Below, piece by piece: positions 24,454-34,300 of a stretch of 64,000 nt of DNA. Made by a program: the position numbers and the translations under genes. Source of the stretch: Pseudomonas sp. GGS8 (GTDB lineage Bacteria; Pseudomonadota; Gammaproteobacteria; Pseudomonadales; Pseudomonadaceae). The notes below the pieces were generated by a model. The model saw nothing but the letters and a program-made list of their open reading frames with translations, had not been told where the DNA came from and ran no database searches. Each line of letters starts with the position of its first letter. Positions within the stretch are counted from its first letter, which is position 1. The DNA lies in assembly GCF_024168645.1 (NCBI RefSeq), contig NZ_JALJWF010000001.1, positions 2,595,001 to 2,659,000 on the forward strand. The letters are read 5' to 3'.

Positions 24454-25736
24454 GCCTTGGCGCTCCCGGGCGGATGGACAAAGGGCTTCAGGCGCGGATT
24501 ATGCGCCGGCAACCAACCGGCCCACGCCGGGAAATGCCGCAGGAAGTGGAACACCAGAAAGCCGATGGTCATGTGCCAGATCCGCCCGCGAGGCGCCGTG
24601 TCCACCGACATGACCTTGCAATGGTTGCTGCTTAACTCATCGAGACGCTCGTACAGATCGCGGTTGAAGACACGGTCGCGGATCAGCACATTGGCTTCCA
24701 GGTTCAGGGACAGGCTCAGCGGGTCGAGATTGCTTGAGCCGACGGTGCTCCAGTCCTCGTCGACCAGGGCGACTTTGCCATGCAGGGGGCGGTCGCAATA
24801 TTCATAGATCACCACCCCGGCGCGCAGCAGGTAGTCGTAGGTCAGGCGCGCGGCAAGCCTGGCCACCCGCAAGTCCGGTTGCCCCTGAAGAATCAGGCGC
24901 ACCTCGACCCCGCGGCGCGCCGCATTGCGGATCTCGCGCAGCAGCCGATAGCCTGGAAAGAAGTAGGCGTTGGCGATCACCACGCGACGCCGGGCACTGC
25001 GCACCACCTGCAGGTACACCTCTTCGATATCGCTGGGGTGTTCTGCGTTGTCGCGATACACCAGCCGCACCTGACCATCATGATCACTGACCGCCAGTTC
25101 GGCATGCCTCTGCCGGCGGCGCTGCCACCAGTATTTGGCCCGGGCCGGACGACCGCTTTGCAGGAGGGCGAAGTGATGAATGTCGGCTACCGCCGGGCCT
25201 TGTACTTCAACGGAATAATCCTGTTTGGCCTCAGGGCCGAAGTCGGCCAAATGGTCGGCCGAAAAGTTGATTCCGCCGAGGAACGCAATCGTACCGTCGA
25301 CCACCACAATCTTGCGGTGCAGGCGGCGGAACCAGTTAGTGCGGATGCCCAGGTATCGCGGGGCGGGGTCGAATATTTGCAGGTGCACACCCGCATTACT
25401 CAGGGCGGCGAGGAACGTCGTACTCAGTTCGCCACAACCGAATCCATCGAGACTGACAGTAATACGCACGCCGCGTTGCGCCGCTTCAATCAGGATCTGT
25501 TTAAGCTCATTGCCGACCTTGTCCTCGAACACAATGAAGGTCTCCAGCAGGATTTCACTCTGGGCCTGACGCAGCACTTCAAACACCCGTGGAAAGTACA
25601 CCTCACCGTTTTCCAGCAATTGGACCCGGTTGTTGCCGTGCCAACCGTATTCGATGTCAGCCACCGCAGGCTCGCGCACGGGGGGAGGCGGGGGAACGTG
25701 TTCGACTGTGGTCTTTTCCATCGATGGGCTGCTCAT
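24450..25736 (-). CDS. clsB: Cardiolipin synthase B (phospholipase D family)
   Basis: 428 aa. Two HKD active-site motifs are present: HRKIVVVDG with GGINF after it, and [20 protein letters not shown]. This is the PLD-family arrangement for phosphatidyl transfer forming cardiolipin. There are no membrane helices at the N-terminus, as in ClsB. It overlaps ybhP and ybhN genes by four bases at each end, exactly the E. coli ybhP-clsB-ybhN order. Confidence 0.93.
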   Translation of the reverse strand: MSSPSMEKTTVEHVPPPPPVREPAVADIEYGWHGNNRVQLLENGEVYFPRVFEVLRQAQSEILLETFIVFEDKVGNELKQILIEAAQRGVRITVSLDGFGCGELSTTFLAALSNAGVHLQIFDPAPRYLGIRTNWFRRLHRKIVVVDGTIAFLGGINFSADHLADFGPEAKQDYSVEVQGPAVADIHHFALLQSGRPARAKYWWQRRRQRHAELAVSDHDGQVRLVYRDNAEHPSDIEEVYLQVVRSARRRVVIANAYFFPGYRLLREIRNAARRGVEVRLILQGQPDLRVARLAARLTYDYLLRAGVVIYEYCDRPLHGKVALVDEDWSTVGSSNLDPLSLSLNLEANVLIRDRVFNRDLYERLDELSSNHCKVMSVDTAPRGRIWHMTIGFLVFHFLRHFPAWAGWLPAHNPRLKPFVHPPGSAKA

Positions 25737-26530
25737 AGCTCGATCTCCACCGACAGTGGCGCATGGTCGGAAAGGTGGGACCAGGGCCGCGCCGCCAGCA
25801 CTTGCGGATGACTGGCCTTGAGGTTGCGCACGTAAATACGGTCCAGGCGTAACGTCGGTAAACGCGCCGGGAAACTGCGCGCCGGTTTGCCGTGCAACTC
25901 GGCGAACACCTCACGCAATCCGCAAGGCTTGAGCAGTGCGTCGGCGCGCTGGCGCCAGTCGTTGAAGTCGCCGGCGACGACCACCGGGGCATCTTGCGGC
26001 AACGCTTCCAGACGCTGGGTCAACAGTTTGAGTTGTGCCGTGCGGTGACTTTCGCGTAGCCCCAGATGGACACAAATGGCATGCACTTCCCGGCCATCGC
26101 CGGGCATGCGCAGCACGCAATGCAGGACCCCACGGTTCTCATGGCCGCTGATGGACACATCGAGATTGTCGTGACGCACGATCTGGAACTTCGACAACAG
26201 TGCATTGCCGTGATCACCCGCCGGGTAGACCGCGTTGCGTCCGTAGGCGAATTGCGGCCACAGGGTATCGGCAAGGAATTCGTATTGAGGCATTGCCGGC
26301 CAATTGGTGTAGCGCTGAGGATGATGCTCGTGGGTGCCGTGGACTTCCTGCAAAAACACCACATCGGCGGACACACTGCGCACCGCTTCGCGCAACTCGG
26401 GCAGGATGAAGCGCCGATTGAGCGCGGTGAACCCCTTGTGGGTGTTGACCGTCAGCACGGTGAAGCGGCTCACGGCATTGATGATGGATTGCTGTTCATC
26501 CGTTCCGCCGACCGGTTCGGGGATGCTCAT
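25733..26530 (-). CDS. ybhP: Endonuclease/exonuclease/phosphatase-fold protein (YbhP)
   Basis: 265 aa. EEP-fold motifs in order: [16 protein letters not shown] (metal Glu), VVAGDFNDW and the C-terminal SDHAPL with catalytic Asp-His. As the clsB neighbour it may act on phosphodiesters of lipids rather than nucleic acids, but that is inference. Four-base overlaps on both sides. Confidence 0.9.
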   Translation of the reverse strand: MSIPEPVGGTDEQQSIINAVSRFTVLTVNTHKGFTALNRRFILPELREAVRSVSADVVFLQEVHGTHEHHPQRYTNWPAMPQYEFLADTLWPQFAYGRNAVYPAGDHGNALLSKFQIVRHDNLDVSISGHENRGVLHCVLRMPGDGREVHAICVHLGLRESHRTAQLKLLTQRLEALPQDAPVVVAGDFNDWRQRADALLKPCGLREVFAELHGKPARSFPARLPTLRLDRIYVRNLKASHPQVLAARPWSHLSDHAPLSVEIEL

Positions 26531-27453
26531 GGCAGCGCTCCTTCGGCAACCGGCTCGCCGGGGGCAGTGACAAGGCCTTTGTCGAGATGCAAACGCTCAA
26601 GCAGGCGGCGGGCATCGAAAGGCGCGCGGACTTTGATGTCGTTATCGAAATAGCAAAACACTTCCCGGGATCTGCGAGTCTTGGGTTTTTGCCGGGGCGC
26701 GATCAGTTGCGGATCTGTCGGTTGCTGGCCGTGATGCCAGGCCTCGATCCGGTCGCCCCAGCGTTGCAGCGCTTGAGGGGTGTAACCGCTGGCGTAGAGT
26801 TCTTCGGCGCCGTGCAGGCGCAGGTAGACGAAATCGCTGGTGAGGTCTTCGCGGTACGGCCATTTACCGGCGGTGTCGGCAATCACCAGTGCAGTGTTGT
26901 AGCGTTTGAGCAGGCGCACGAAGGCCGGGTCGACGAAGCTTTCGTGACGAATTTCCACGGCATGGCGCACGGTTTTTTTTCCGTAGGCCTTCATGCTGGC
27001 GTGACCGTTCAGACGTGGTTCGTGCTGGCGGGCGAGGGCGGCGGCCTGTTCGGTGTCGTGGGGAAGTTGTTCAAGAAAGTGTTCGAACAGCTCGGGATCG
27101 AATTTGAAGCTGGGCGGAAACTGCCAGAGGATCGGTCCGAGTTTTTCCTTGAGCTCCAGCACCCCGGAGGCGAAAAAATTAGCCAGGGGTTTATGGATCT
27201 CCCGCAAGCGCTTGATGTGGGTGATGAAACGCGGCGCCTTGACGCTGAACACGAAGCCTGGCGGGGTTTCTGCGTACCACTGGGCGTAACGTTCGGGCCG
27301 TTGCAGGGCGTAAAACGATCCATTGATTTCGATGCTGTTCACCGCTCGCGACGCGAATTGCAATTCGCGTTTGTGGGTCAGCCCCTGCGGGTAGAAAACT
27401 CCCCGCCAGGGCGTGTAGCGCCAGCCTGAAATGCCGATATGTATCGCCGCCAT
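26527..27453 (-). CDS. DUF72 domain protein (YecE type)
   Basis: 308 aa TIM-barrel-like DUF72 protein: [17 protein letters not shown] at the start, [26 protein letters not shown] and VYLRLHG. The function is unknown; conserved acidic and aromatic residues suggest an enzyme. First gene of the operon with ybhP, clsB and ybhN. Confidence 0.9.
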   Translation of the reverse strand: MAAIHIGISGWRYTPWRGVFYPQGLTHKRELQFASRAVNSIEINGSFYALQRPERYAQWYAETPPGFVFSVKAPRFITHIKRLREIHKPLANFFASGVLELKEKLGPILWQFPPSFKFDPELFEHFLEQLPHDTEQAAALARQHEPRLNGHASMKAYGKKTVRHAVEIRHESFVDPAFVRLLKRYNTALVIADTAGKWPYREDLTSDFVYLRLHGAEELYASGYTPQALQRWGDRIEAWHHGQQPTDPQLIAPRQKPKTRRSREVFCYFDNDIKVRAPFDARRLLERLHLDKGLVTAPGEPVAEGALP

Positions 27454-27559
27454 GTCGCCTCCTATCCCCGGATGGCTCTGTTTTTTGATGACTGCCAGGC
27501 GTGCGTGAAAGTTTCGGCGGGGCTACGAACGGTAAAACTCAAAAACACCACAAACCAAA

Positions 27560-27573
27560 TGTGGGAGCGGGCC
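27560..27573. repeat. Single REP half-site
   Basis: TGTGGGAGCGGGCC without a partner, directly against the stop codon of the MFS gene. Confidence 0.6.
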
Positions 27574-27574
27574 G

Positions 27575-28786
27575 TCAGTGACCGGTGGCCATACGGGCCG
27601 AACCTTCACCCGACTCGGCATACACCGGCCCCAACCGATCCAGACGACCACTCCAGGCGGTCAGTGCCAGCGCCACCAACACCACCAGGCTACCGATCCA
27701 CGCGGTATGGATCAGGCCCATGTGTGCCACGATCAAACCACCACCCCACGCACCACCGGCAATGCCGAGGTTGAACGCCGCAATGTTCAGGCCCGACGCC
27801 ACGTCCACCGCATGCGGGGTGTGATGTTCGGCCTGGCGCACCACATACACCTGCAGCCCCGGCACGTTGCCGAACGCCACCGCACCCCAGACCAGCACAG
27901 TGGCCAGGGCCAGCCATGGATTGGCGGCGGTGAAGGTCAGTACGAACAGCACGGCGGCGAGCAGGGCGAAGATGATTTTCAGGGCGCCGATCGGACCGCG
28001 TTTGTCCGCCAGTTTGCCGCCCCAGATGTTGCCGACGGCCACCGAGATGCCATACACCAGCAGCACCAGGCTGACGGTGCTGGCGCTGAAGCCTGCAATG
28101 TCCTGAAGAATCGGCGCCAGAAAGGTGAAGGCGATGAACGAGCCGCCATAGCCGATCGCCGTCATGGCATACACCAACAGCAGGCGCGGTTGTTTCAGTA
28201 CCTGCAACTGCTGCAACAGCGAAGCTGGTTTGCTGTGGGCGATGTTTTTCGGCACATAAAGCAGGCTGCCGATGAAGGCGATCACACCCAATGCAGACAC
28301 GGCGAGGAAGGTTTCACGCCAGCCGAAATGCTGACCGATAAATGTCCCCAACGGCACGCCGGTGACCAGCGCGACGGTCAGGCCGGTGAACATGATGGCA
28401 ATCGCGCTGGCGGCTTTTTCCTTCGGCACCAGGCTGGTGGCGATGATTGAGCCAATCGAGAAAAACACCCCGTGGGCCAGTCCGGTGACGATCCGCGCAA
28501 TGATCAGCGACTCGTAGCTCGGCGCTTTCCAGGCCAACAAGTTGCCAAGGGTGAACAGCACCATCAGCGACAACAGCAGCAATTTGCGCGGGACTTTACC
28601 GGTAAGGGCGGTCAGCACCGGCGCGCCGACGGCCACCCCGAGTGCATACAGGCTGACCAGCAGACCGGCGGACGGCAGGCTGACGCCGAGGTCGGCGCCG
28701 ATGGTGGGTAACAGGCCAACGATGACGAACTCCGTCGTCCCGATGGCGAAAGCGCTGAGGGTCAGCGCCAGCAAGGCAATGGGCAT
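27575..28786 (-). CDS. MFS transporter, DHA1/AraJ type
   Basis: 403 aa with 12 membrane helices. Motifs are typical of drug or sugar efflux permeases of the YdhP/AraJ group: FAIGTTEFVIVGLLP in helix 1, GVAVGAPVLTALTGKVPRK between helices 2 and 3, and GKLADKRGPIGALK in the second half. The start is the ATG at 28786 with GGAG nine bases upstream; the frame extends to 28864 without a site. The substrate is not predictable. Confidence 0.9.
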   Translation of the reverse strand: MPIALLALTLSAFAIGTTEFVIVGLLPTIGADLGVSLPSAGLLVSLYALGVAVGAPVLTALTGKVPRKLLLLSLMVLFTLGNLLAWKAPSYESLIIARIVTGLAHGVFFSIGSIIATSLVPKEKAASAIAIMFTGLTVALVTGVPLGTFIGQHFGWRETFLAVSALGVIAFIGSLLYVPKNIAHSKPASLLQQLQVLKQPRLLLVYAMTAIGYGGSFIAFTFLAPILQDIAGFSASTVSLVLLVYGISVAVGNIWGGKLADKRGPIGALKIIFALLAAVLFVLTFTAANPWLALATVLVWGAVAFGNVPGLQVYVVRQAEHHTPHAVDVASGLNIAAFNLGIAGGAWGGGLIVAHMGLIHTAWIGSLVVLVALALTAWSGRLDRLGPVYAESGEGSARMATGH

Positions 28787-28911
28787 GGCTGCAACTCCGG
28801 TGGATTGATTGATGGAGCGCAGTGTCGGGGTTTGGGGCGTGCGGAAAAATACAGGGGTGGGCATTTGATATTTGCGTGTTGGTCAAATATCGAGCGGCTG
28901 TCCATCAAACC

Positions 28912-29046
28912 CTGTGGTGAGGGGGCTTGCCCCCGTTGGGCTGCGAAGCGGCCCCAAAAACTGCCGACTGGTTCCTCCTGACCCACCGCATTTGCTGGAT
29001 TTACGACTGCTTCGCAGCCGAACGGGGGCAAGCCCCCTCGCCACAA
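28912..29046. repeat. Long inverted repeat of the GAGGGGGCTTGCCCCC family
   Basis: Outer arms TGTGGTGAGGGGGCTTGCCC and complement, with inner arms around GCTGCGAAGCGGCC/GACTGCTTCGCAGC, in 135 bases between the divergent MFS and MscS genes. It is a second REP-like family, also found at 37929-38056. Confidence 0.85.
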
Positions 29047-29143
29047 CGTATTTGTAGTGTTCGATATCTGATGGTCCAAAACCGAACTCAGCCGCCATTT
29101 GCCAATCAGTTCCTTACAGACCCTTGTGAAGGAGCTCCGCGTT

Positions 29144-31264
29144 TTGCTCAAGTTCAAGACCGCGATACTACTGGGGGCGTTGCTGTTTCTGGGCAGCAAC
29201 GAACTGGAAGCCGCCACGTTGCCGGGCGTTCCCGCAGCAGCCGAAGAGCCCGCCAAGACAGAGCCGCTGGTCCAGGGTGGCTTGCTCGGGGCCATCAGCT
29301 CCAGCATCGACGACGTTCAGGACAAGCTCGACCTCAACGAAAACCTGGTGGATGCCTGGCGCCTGCGCGCCGGTCGGGCGGCGGATGAAGTGGATAAACT
29401 GGTGAATCAGCCATCGTCCCGCTCCTCCTGGGGCGTGGCCGGTGATTTCACGTTGTTGTCCGGTGTCTGGCTCGGCGCGTTTGCCTTGCTCACAGTGCTC
29501 GGTGGTATTGTGGCCAGGCATTTGAACCAGGGCCGTTGTTTGCGAACGCGCCAGCGCAGCCAGGACCTGCTCAAATATGTGATGCCGTTTACCTTGCCAG
29601 CCGTGATCTGTCTGCCGCTGACCCTCTACGTCAGCCATTTCCTGCAAGCTTCGATCGGTCGCGCCCTGGCGCTGTGTTTTGCCTACGCCACCAGCAGCGG
29701 CATTTTTTCGACCTCGATGCTGCTCTGTGTGATCGTCATGTTCAACACCGGCCACAAGCGCCCGGCGGTGCAGATCATTCGCGACTACTGCCCCAGACCG
29801 CTGTTCATGATCGGTTTTCTGGCGGCGCTGAGCGATGCCTTGACCAGCCCGCAGATCGCCCGGCAGCTGGGCGGCAATATCACCAGCAGTGTCGCGGTTT
29901 TTACCGGGTTGTTCGCATCGATCATTTTCGGGTTACTGGTGATTCGCCTGCGTCGTCCGGTGGCGCATCTGATCCGCAACCGGCCGTTGGCCCAGCGTCT
30001 GAAGCCGCCGTCGTTGCAGGAGTCCCTGCGAATCTTTTCCGGGCTCTGGTACTGGCCGATTCTGCTGATGGTGCTGGTCTCGGCAATCAACCTGATTGGC
30101 GTCGGCGAAGACAATCAAAAGGCCCTTCGCTGTGCGTTGTTCACCACCCTGCTGTTGATCGCCACGGTGTTTCTCAGCACGATTTTTCAGCACCTGTTTA
30201 AGTCGCGAAAAGCCCAGGCGATCCAGCGCAGCAGCGCTTACAAAGAGCGTTTGCTCAGTTTGCTCCACGCCTTGTTGCGGATCGTCATGGCGGTGACCTT
30301 CATCGAAATCCTCGGACGAATCTGGGGCGTATCATTGTTCGAGTTTGCCGAACGCAACTCTGTGGGGCGGGCGATCAGTAGCTCATTAAGCAGCATCGGG
30401 ATGATCTTGCTGGTGACGTGGTTGCTCTGGGTGGTGCTCGACACCGCGATTCAGGAAGCCTTGAAACCACCGGTCAGCAAGCGCTCGGCGCGTCAGCCGA
30501 GTACGCGGGTGAAAACTATCCTGCCGCTGCTGCGCAACGCGATCAAAATCATCCTGGTGGTGATTTGCGCGATCACCACCATGGCCAATCTGGGAATCAA
30601 TGTCGCGCCGCTACTGGCGGGTGCCGGGGTGGTCGGTCTGGCCATCGGTTTCGGCTCCCAGCAATTGGTGCAGGACGTGATCACCGGGTTGTTCATCATC
30701 ATCGAAGACACCTTGTCGATCGGCGATTGGGTGGTGCTCGACTCCGGTCATGCCGGCACCGTCGAAGGCCTGACCATCCGCACCTTGCGCCTGCGCGATG
30801 GCAAGGGTTTTGTGCACTCGGTGCCATTCGGCCAGATCAAGGCCGTGACCAATCAATCGCGGCAGTTTGCCTTTGCGTTTTTCTCGGTGCAGTTCACCTA
30901 CGACACCGATGTCGACAAGGCCATCGAACTGATCCGCGAGGCCGGGGATTCAATCCGTGAAGATGCGTTCCTCAAGTACAACTTGCAGGGGCCGCTGGAC
31001 GTGTTCGGCGTCGACAAAATGGACCTCAATGGCGTGGTGGTGACGGCGCAGTTCCGTACCGTGTCGGGTGGGCAATATGCAGTGAGCCGGGCGTTCAATC
31101 AGCGTCTGAAAAAGCTTGTGGATAACAGCCCATGGGTGCATTTCGCGCAGACTTATCCACAACAGGTTTTGCTGCCCAAAAGGCATGTGGATGAGCGGGA
31201 GGATCATGGGCCGAAGCGGGAGGATTCGCCGGTGGTGTTGCCGGATCAGCCGCGTACCCAATGA
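29144..31264 (+). CDS. Large MscS-family mechanosensitive channel (YbiO-like)
   Basis: 706 aa. A signal peptide (LKFKTAILLGALLFLGSNELEA) and a periplasmic helical domain are followed by many membrane helices. The MscS core near residues 475-560 contains the pore helix APLLAGAGVVGLAIGFGSQQ then LVQDVITGLF and DTLSIGDWV. The size resembles E. coli YbiO. I chose TTG at 29144 because GAAGGAG lies nine bases upstream and the signal peptide begins there; an earlier TTG at 29099 has no site. Confidence 0.87.
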   Translation: MLKFKTAILLGALLFLGSNELEAATLPGVPAAAEEPAKTEPLVQGGLLGAISSSIDDVQDKLDLNENLVDAWRLRAGRAADEVDKLVNQPSSRSSWGVAGDFTLLSGVWLGAFALLTVLGGIVARHLNQGRCLRTRQRSQDLLKYVMPFTLPAVICLPLTLYVSHFLQASIGRALALCFAYATSSGIFSTSMLLCVIVMFNTGHKRPAVQIIRDYCPRPLFMIGFLAALSDALTSPQIARQLGGNITSSVAVFTGLFASIIFGLLVIRLRRPVAHLIRNRPLAQRLKPPSLQESLRIFSGLWYWPILLMVLVSAINLIGVGEDNQKALRCALFTTLLLIATVFLSTIFQHLFKSRKAQAIQRSSAYKERLLSLLHALLRIVMAVTFIEILGRIWGVSLFEFAERNSVGRAISSSLSSIGMILLVTWLLWVVLDTAIQEALKPPVSKRSARQPSTRVKTILPLLRNAIKIILVVICAITTMANLGINVAPLLAGAGVVGLAIGFGSQQLVQDVITGLFIIIEDTLSIGDWVVLDSGHAGTVEGLTIRTLRLRDGKGFVHSVPFGQIKAVTNQSRQFAFAFFSVQFTYDTDVDKAIELIREAGDSIREDAFLKYNLQGPLDVFGVDKMDLNGVVVTAQFRTVSGGQYAVSRAFNQRLKKLVDNSPWVHFAQTYPQQVLLPKRHVDEREDHGPKREDSPVVLPDQPRTQ

Positions 31265-31281
31265 CTTGTGTTGACGCGGAT

Positions 31282-31386
31282 GGCCCTATCGCGGGCAAGC
31301 CCGCTCCCACAGGGATCTTCTGTGAATGCAATATTTGTGAACAACAGAAAACACTGTGGGAGCGGGATTGCCCGCGATAGGGCCGG
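31282..31386. repeat. REP doublet flanking lhr (downstream copy)
   Basis: Inverted GGGCTTGCCCGC-type REPs separated by a 40-base spacer starting AGGGATCTTCTGTGAATGCA. The spacer is nearly identical, with two differences, to that of the doublet at 35800-35895 on the other side of lhr. Confidence 0.9.
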
Positions 31387-31397
31387 ACCAACCAACA

Positions 31398-34300
31398 TCA
31401 ATGCCGGATCAATTTACTAAGCACCTCGGCACTGGCCTGCTGATCCAGCTCCAGCCAGAGCTGCTGCTTGCCGGCGATCTCGGCGGCAGCCGGTAAGCCA
31501 TCGCGATACACCAGCCGATTGCTCACCAGCGCCGGTACTTTCGCGCCCGGCAACAGGGTGCCGGCGAGGTTCAGCGGATCCACCCCGCACACCGCAATCA
31601 GACTGCCGTCATGGGGGCGTCGCCTGACTTCGCGCAGCAACGGGATCGCCTCGGGCAGGGCAAACTGTTCACCGGCCAAACCACTGATAAACCGCCCACC
31701 ACGGATCTCGCCCCGGGCTTCCAGCCGATGAAGTGTGCGCAACAATTCCCGCCAACTCGGCAACCAATCCGCCTCACGCTCCAGCAAGCGCCAGAACACC
31801 ACCCCGTACCGGCGCAGCAAGGTCATGGCGATGTGTTCCAGGGTTTCTGTGGGCGTGGACGTCGGGCGTGGTTTATCCACAACCGGCTTATCCACAGCCG
31901 ACGCGGCAGCACCGCGGCGCAACAACGCCCAGCGCCCGGCGTCGTCCATCCCGCCGACAAACGCGCCACGCCCGCGTCGACTGCTGCGATTCTGGCGTCT
32001 GCTGGCCGGGGTGATCAGTGCCCGCAACCCGGCGAAACTGTCGGCGTTTACCAGTCCGGCACCGACCAGTTCCTGCAGGGCGATTTCCAGTTCCGAGCGC
32101 AGCAGATGGGCCTCGTGAATCAGCTCATCGAAAAACAGTGCGCCGTGCTGGCTGAGCGCTTCGTGGACTTTTTGTGTTTTGGGCGACAGTTCGCTGACCG
32201 GCGTCTGCTCGGTCAAGCTGCTCCACAACCCGACCTGGCTACGCGGCAGCAGCAGAATCGGGGTGCTGCGCAATGCCGTGCCGGCGCTCTTGTTGCGTGC
32301 GGTCAGGCGGGTCCAGACCAGTTTGCCGCTGCGGCACAACTCATCCAGCCAGCTCGCCGAATAGTCTTTGAGCCGCGCCGGCAGAATGTCGCTGTCCCAT
32401 GCCGAAGCGGCGGCGGGGTAGCCTTCGAACTGGCTGATGATCGCCGACAACACTGCGCTGCCCTGGCCTCGGCTCGCGGCGGACAGGTGCTGCCAGTCGA
32501 ACAGGAAACGCATGAAATCCTGCAGCGCCACCGGCTCGATTTCCCGGCGCAGCCGTTTGACCGTGTAGCGATGAATCCGCGCCAGCAAATGCCGTTCGCA
32601 CCATTCTTCCTCACTTGCGCGTGGGGTGAATTGCCCGCGCAGCACGTAGCCTTCGCGTTCCAGTTGGGCCAGGGCCTGAGTGACTTGAAGCGCCGGTAAT
32701 CCAAGCGGTTCGGCAATCATCTTCAGCGGCAACGGGCCAAACGCGCTGAGCCGCGCACGGATCACTTCCAGCACCGCTTCGTCCGGCTCCCAGATTTCAT
32801 CAAAACCGGGCAACGGCTCCAGCGGTGGAAGCAATGTGGCCTGTGGATAAATCGCCCGCAGGCAGGTCAGTCGCTCCAGTGGCAGCCACAGCGATTGCTT
32901 GGCGTTGATCTGCAAACGGCTGGCGCGGCCACTGTTGGCCAGGGTGTTCAGCCACTCGAGCCAATTCGGGTTGGCCTGGGCCTCGGCCTCGGTGATGCAC
33001 GCCAGGCTCATCAAGGCTTCATGCATTTCATCGAGGCCGGTTGGCGTTGGCCAGGCTTCGTCGCGCACCGCGGTAATCGCGTCGGCGTCCAGCGCGCCGA
33101 GGTCATCGGTGGACTGCGGATCGCTCCAGCGGCGGTTGAGCACCGCCTGAGTGCGCCGTTCTTCCAGCGGTGCGTCGTCGAGGAAGGTGTAGGGGCGGGC
33201 ACTGAGGATTTCTGCCGCCAGTGGCGAAGGCGCCGGCAGGTCGCGGCTGATCAGGTGGATATCGCCCTGTTCCATGCGCCGCAACAACGCCAGCCAGCCT
33301 TCGCTGTCCATGGCTTCATGCAGGCAGTCGTCGAGGGTTTGTTCCACCAGCGGATGGTCGGGAATCTCGCGCTCGCCGGCGAGGTTTTCCACGCAGGCGA
33401 TCTGATCGGGAAACACGCTGGCGATCAGGTCTTCGCTTTTCATCCGCTGGATCTGCGGCGGTACTTTGCGCCCGCCGCTGTAGCGTGGCAGCGCCAAGGC
33501 GACCCCGGCGTTCCAGCGCCAGCGCACGCCGAACAACGGCGCCTCGAGTACCGCTTGAATCAAGGTGTGTTCGGCACTGTTGCTGTGCAAGTAGCGCCAG
33601 ACGTCATCCAGTTCGAAGCTGTGGCTGGTGGACAGCGACAGCACGATGGCGTCCTCGCTGGCGGCGGCCTGCAATTCGAAATTGAAGGTGCGGCAGAAAC
33701 GCTTGCGCAGGGCCAGGCCCCAGGCTCGATTGATACGGCTGCCGAACGGCGAATGGATGATCAGTTGCGTACCGCCGGACTCGTCGAAAAACCGCTCCAT
33801 CACCAGTGTGTCCTGGGACGGCAAGGCGCCGAGGGTCAGGCGGGCTCGGGCCAGATAGTCGACCAGTTGCTCGGCGCTGGCGAGGTTCAGGCCGAGAGTG
33901 TCGGTCAGCCAGTCGAGGGCCGGTTGCAGATTGCCGGGTGTGGCGGCGAGCAGTTCATCGAGTTGTGCTTGCAGGCGGGCCACGGCGAACGACAGTTCAT
34001 TGCTGCGACCGGGTGCTTCACCGAGCCAGAACGGAATGGTCGGCGGCTGGCCCTGAGCATCTTCGACTCGGACCTTGCCGGTTTCGACCCGCAGGATTCG
34101 ATACGAGGTATTGCCCAGCTGAAAGATATCCCCGGCGATGCTTTCCACCGCGAAGTCTTCGTTGACGCTACCGATGTTCAGCCCTTGAGGCTCCAGCAAC
34201 ACGCTGTAGTCGGCGTTGTCGGGAATCGTCCCGCCGCTGGTCACGGCGGTCAGCTTGGCGCCCCGACGACCGCGTAGGGTGCGGCTTACGGCGTCCCGGT

